From contig JADJVD010000001.1 of the NCBI GenBank assembly GCA_016716745.1, forward strand, positions 1 to 64,000: a stretch of DNA of 64,000 nt, read 5' to 3'. The notes below the pieces were generated by a model. It had not been told where the DNA came from and searched no databases. It saw only the letters and a program-made list of their open reading frames with translations. Shown here one piece after another: positions 62,307-64,000 of this stretch. Every line of letters starts with the position of its first letter. Position 1 is the stretch's first letter. This stretch comes from Hyphomicrobiales bacterium (GTDB taxonomy: Bacteria; Pseudomonadota; Alphaproteobacteria; Rhizobiales; Beijerinckiaceae). The position numbers and the translations under genes are program-made.

Positions 62307-63785
62307 TCAGTCGTTGATGAAGCCGACGCGACCCTTGAGATTGTTCAGGAGCTGCGGGTTCTTGGCGGTGGCGTAGATGCGGTTGACGCGGCCGAGGAAG
62401 TAGCCCTGCCCGTCGGAGGCTTCCTGGAAGCCGTCGTCGGGACGCGCGATGCGGTCGGGCCGCGTCGGCTGGACGATGTAGGGCGACATGACGATCATCA
62501 GCTCGGTCTCTTCCTTCAGGAAGTCGCGCGAGCGGAACAGCGTGCCCAGAATCGGCAGGTTCATCAGGCCGGGCTGGCCGGTGAGGAACTGGCGCGAGCG
62601 CTGCTGGATGAGGCCGGCCGAGACGATGGAGCCGCCCGAGGGAAGCTCCAGCGTCGTCTCGTGCGCGCGGGTGCGGAAGCCGGGCTGGTTCGGGCAGGCG
62701 CCGTTCATCGGGCCGGTCGCGGGGTCGACCTCGGTCACTTCGGTCGCCACATGCATCTGGATGCGGCCTTCGGAGAGCACGATCGGCGTCATCGACAGCG
62801 ACACGCCGTATTTGCGCATCGAATAGGCGACCTTGCAGGTCGCGCTGCCGGCGTAACCCTGCCCGCCCTCGACGCTGATCGGCACCTGCACTTCGCCGCC
62901 GGCGAGGAACTTGCCGGTTTCGCCGGAGATCGCGACGACCGTCGGCTCGGACAGGATGCGCGCCACGCCCGCGCGCTCGAGCGAGCGGATGACCGCGCCG
63001 ATGGTCGCCGAGCCGGCCTTCATGTTGAAGTCGGAGCCGCCATTGATCGAGCCGATCGTCTGCGACAGCGGGTGATTGAGGTTGAAGCCGGCCGGATAGG
63101 CGCCGGCGCCGACCGTCCAGCGGCCGTAGCCCTCGATGCCGAGCTGCTTGACCACCGCGCGCTGCACCTCGGCGATGGTGACCTTCACCATCACCTGATC
63201 GCGACCGCGGATGACGATCGAGTTGATCAACTTGCCCTCGACGACGGTGCTCGAGCCGAAGGTGACGTTGCCGTTGCCGACCGCGCCGCCGGTGCCGACC
63301 ACCGAGTAGCCGACGAAGGCGCTCGCAATGTCGGAGGCCTTCTGCGCCTCGGAAGCCGAGTCGACGGAGCCCGTCAGGATGATCGTGTCGTTGACGGTGC
63401 GCACCTCGATGTCGGCGTTGGGCATCGCCGTCTTCAGGATCTGGCGCAGCTCGCCGATGTCGCGGCCGATGCGCAGGTCGAGATCGAGGAAGCGGTTGCC
63501 TTCCTTGTCGAGCGCGTAAATCGAGGTCTGGCCGTTGCCGGTGCCGAGAATGAACAGCCGGCGCGGCGTGCGCACGATGGCGTTGGCGACCGACGGGTTG
63601 CCGACGAAGATCTCGGCGGCGTCGCGCGGCAGGTCGATGACCGCCGACTTGCCGACAGCAAGGGTGAGCTGCTGACCGGCGCGCTGATAGGTCTGCTCGG
63701 CGCTCGCCGCCGGCATCGGCGCGACGAAGATCGCCGTCAGGGCGCAGGCGACGCCGGAGAGCAGGGAGATACGGAACTTGGTCAT
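62307..63785 (-). CDS. cpaC: Tad pilus secretin CpaC/RcpA
   Basis: 492 residues with a signal peptide (LLSGVACALTAIFVAPMPAASA). N-terminal BON/N0-like domain (AVIDLPRDAAEIFVGNPSVANAIV; EVRTVNDTIILTGSVDS) and a C-terminal secretin domain (GGSIVSAGLIQQRSRQFLTG; LPILGTLFRSRDFLKEETELMIVMSPYIV). It forms the outer-membrane pore for Flp pili. Twenty-four bases separate it from cpaD. Confidence 0.96.
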   Translation of the reverse strand: MTKFRISLLSGVACALTAIFVAPMPAASAEQTYQRAGQQLTLAVGKSAVIDLPRDAAEIFVGNPSVANAIVRTPRRLFILGTGNGQTSIYALDKEGNRFLDLDLRIGRDIGELRQILKTAMPNADIEVRTVNDTIILTGSVDSASEAQKASDIASAFVGYSVVGTGGAVGNGNVTFGSSTVVEGKLINSIVIRGRDQVMVKVTIAEVQRAVVKQLGIEGYGRWTVGAGAYPAGFNLNHPLSQTIGSINGGSDFNMKAGSATIGAVIRSLERAGVARILSEPTVVAISGETGKFLAGGEVQVPISVEGGQGYAGSATCKVAYSMRKYGVSLSMTPIVLSEGRIQMHVATEVTEVDPATGPMNGACPNQPGFRTRAHETTLELPSGGSIVSAGLIQQRSRQFLTGQPGLMNLPILGTLFRSRDFLKEETELMIVMSPYIVQPTRPDRIARPDDGFQEASDGQGYFLGRVNRIYATAKNPQLLNNLKGRVGFIND

Positions 63786-63824
63786 GGGTGGCGCCTCACG
63801 GGCAATCTGTCGCGGAGGTGGGAT

Positions 63825-64000
63825 TCAGCGGGCGGTGGTGGAGAGGCCGAAGCGCACAAGGGTCAGCGCACGGTCGCTTTCCTCGGGCGCGCCCTCTTTC
63901 ACCTTGGCGGCGTCGAGCATGCTGCGCAGGGCGAGCGTGAGCTGTCCGCCGCCGATGCGCTGGGCTTTCACGATGTCTTCGACCTGACGGGGGTCGAGCT
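63825..64000 (-). CDS. cpaB: Flp pilus assembly protein CpaB, C-terminal end only
   Basis: The last 57 or so codons of a gene that enters from the right edge. The visible end (LDPRQVEDIVKAQRIGGGQL then LALRSMLDAAK) matches the CpaB/RcpC C-terminus, and its place before cpaC is the standard Tad order. Frame is open to the window end; the stop is at 63825-63827. Confidence 0.8.
   Translation of the reverse strand, partial: LDPRQVEDIVKAQRIGGGQLTLALRSMLDAAKVKEGAPEESDRALTLVRFGLSTTAR

Noticed and set aside
1..64000. CRISPR arrays, tRNA or rRNA genes, prophage or transposase genes, anti-phage systems.
   Set aside because: Looked for repeat-spacer patterns, tRNA-like ends and typical proteins; none found. 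All gene neighbourhoods are metabolic, transport or pilus functions with uniform base composition.

Overview
The window is high-GC (roughly 65-70% by eye), densely coded DNA from an alphaproteobacterium. The best guess is the order Hyphomicrobiales (Rhizobiales). Evidence: alphaproteobacterial-type TadA/CpaF, CpaE and CpaD proteins, an intracellular PHB depolymerase, a DUF1194 protein, Yej-type peptide transport, TTAA motifs resembling CtrA sites, and gene neighbourhoods seen in rhizobia and related methylotrophs. The genus cannot be fixed from the sequence. I saw no rRNA, tRNA, CRISPR array, prophage or insertion sequence. No gene-free stretch exceeds about 230 bases.

Layout. 1-1034: 5' part of a RecD-like helicase and an acyl-CoA thioesterase (both minus). 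1182-6738: drug/metabolite transporter, formate-THF ligase, Tat-exported metallo-beta-lactamase-fold protein, choline-dehydrogenase-like GMC oxidoreductase. 6807-11332: a PhnD-type uptake operon with two tandem binding proteins, an ATPase and two permeases, preceded by a PhoB-box-like sequence. 11336-14799: small secreted protein, TypA GTPase, hotdog thioesterase, membrane protein. 14967-16376: NCS2 uracil/purine permease. 16523-19572: elongation factor P with its lysylation enzymes EpmA and EpmB and a 52-residue membrane protein. 19580-24142: ornithine-cyclodeaminase-like protein, tandem-GNAT protein, PheA, KdsB and a membrane-anchored cytochrome c. 24302-31282: YejABEF peptide transporter overlapping deoB. 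31279-32927: possible small secreted protein, DoxX and a divergent LysR regulator.

33054-36704 is the most interesting segment. A GTP-cyclohydrolase-II-like protein, a DUF1688/URC4 protein and uracil phosphoribosyltransferase together match the core of the URC pathway of uracil catabolism known from yeast. It complements a long overlapping operon at 43755-53137 that imports nucleosides (BmpA-type ABC system) and breaks them down (cdd, punA, deoC, deoA). deoB at 30062 and the nucleobase permease at 14967 fit the same theme: nucleosides enter, the bases are released, deoxyribose phosphate goes to glycolysis and uracil goes to the URC route. Between these lie a DedA-like protein, an FMN reductase, PHB depolymerase, an unusual GST, gamma-glutamyltransferase, methylglyoxal synthase and a DUF1194 protein. 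53158-55773 is an NlpC/P60 - MarR - leucyl aminopeptidase operon. 55888 to the end is a tad/cpa Flp-pilus locus (TadD-like, then TadC, TadB, TadA, CpaE, CpaD, CpaC and the end of CpaB).

Quality caveat. At least seven conserved genes (DMT transporter, typA, yejE, yejF, lysR, urc1, ggt) are broken by one- or two-base indels, several in short C or G runs. yejF alone needs about five. The reading frame resumes perfectly each time, so these look like sequencing or assembly errors rather than decay. Coordinates for those genes span the whole inferred gene.
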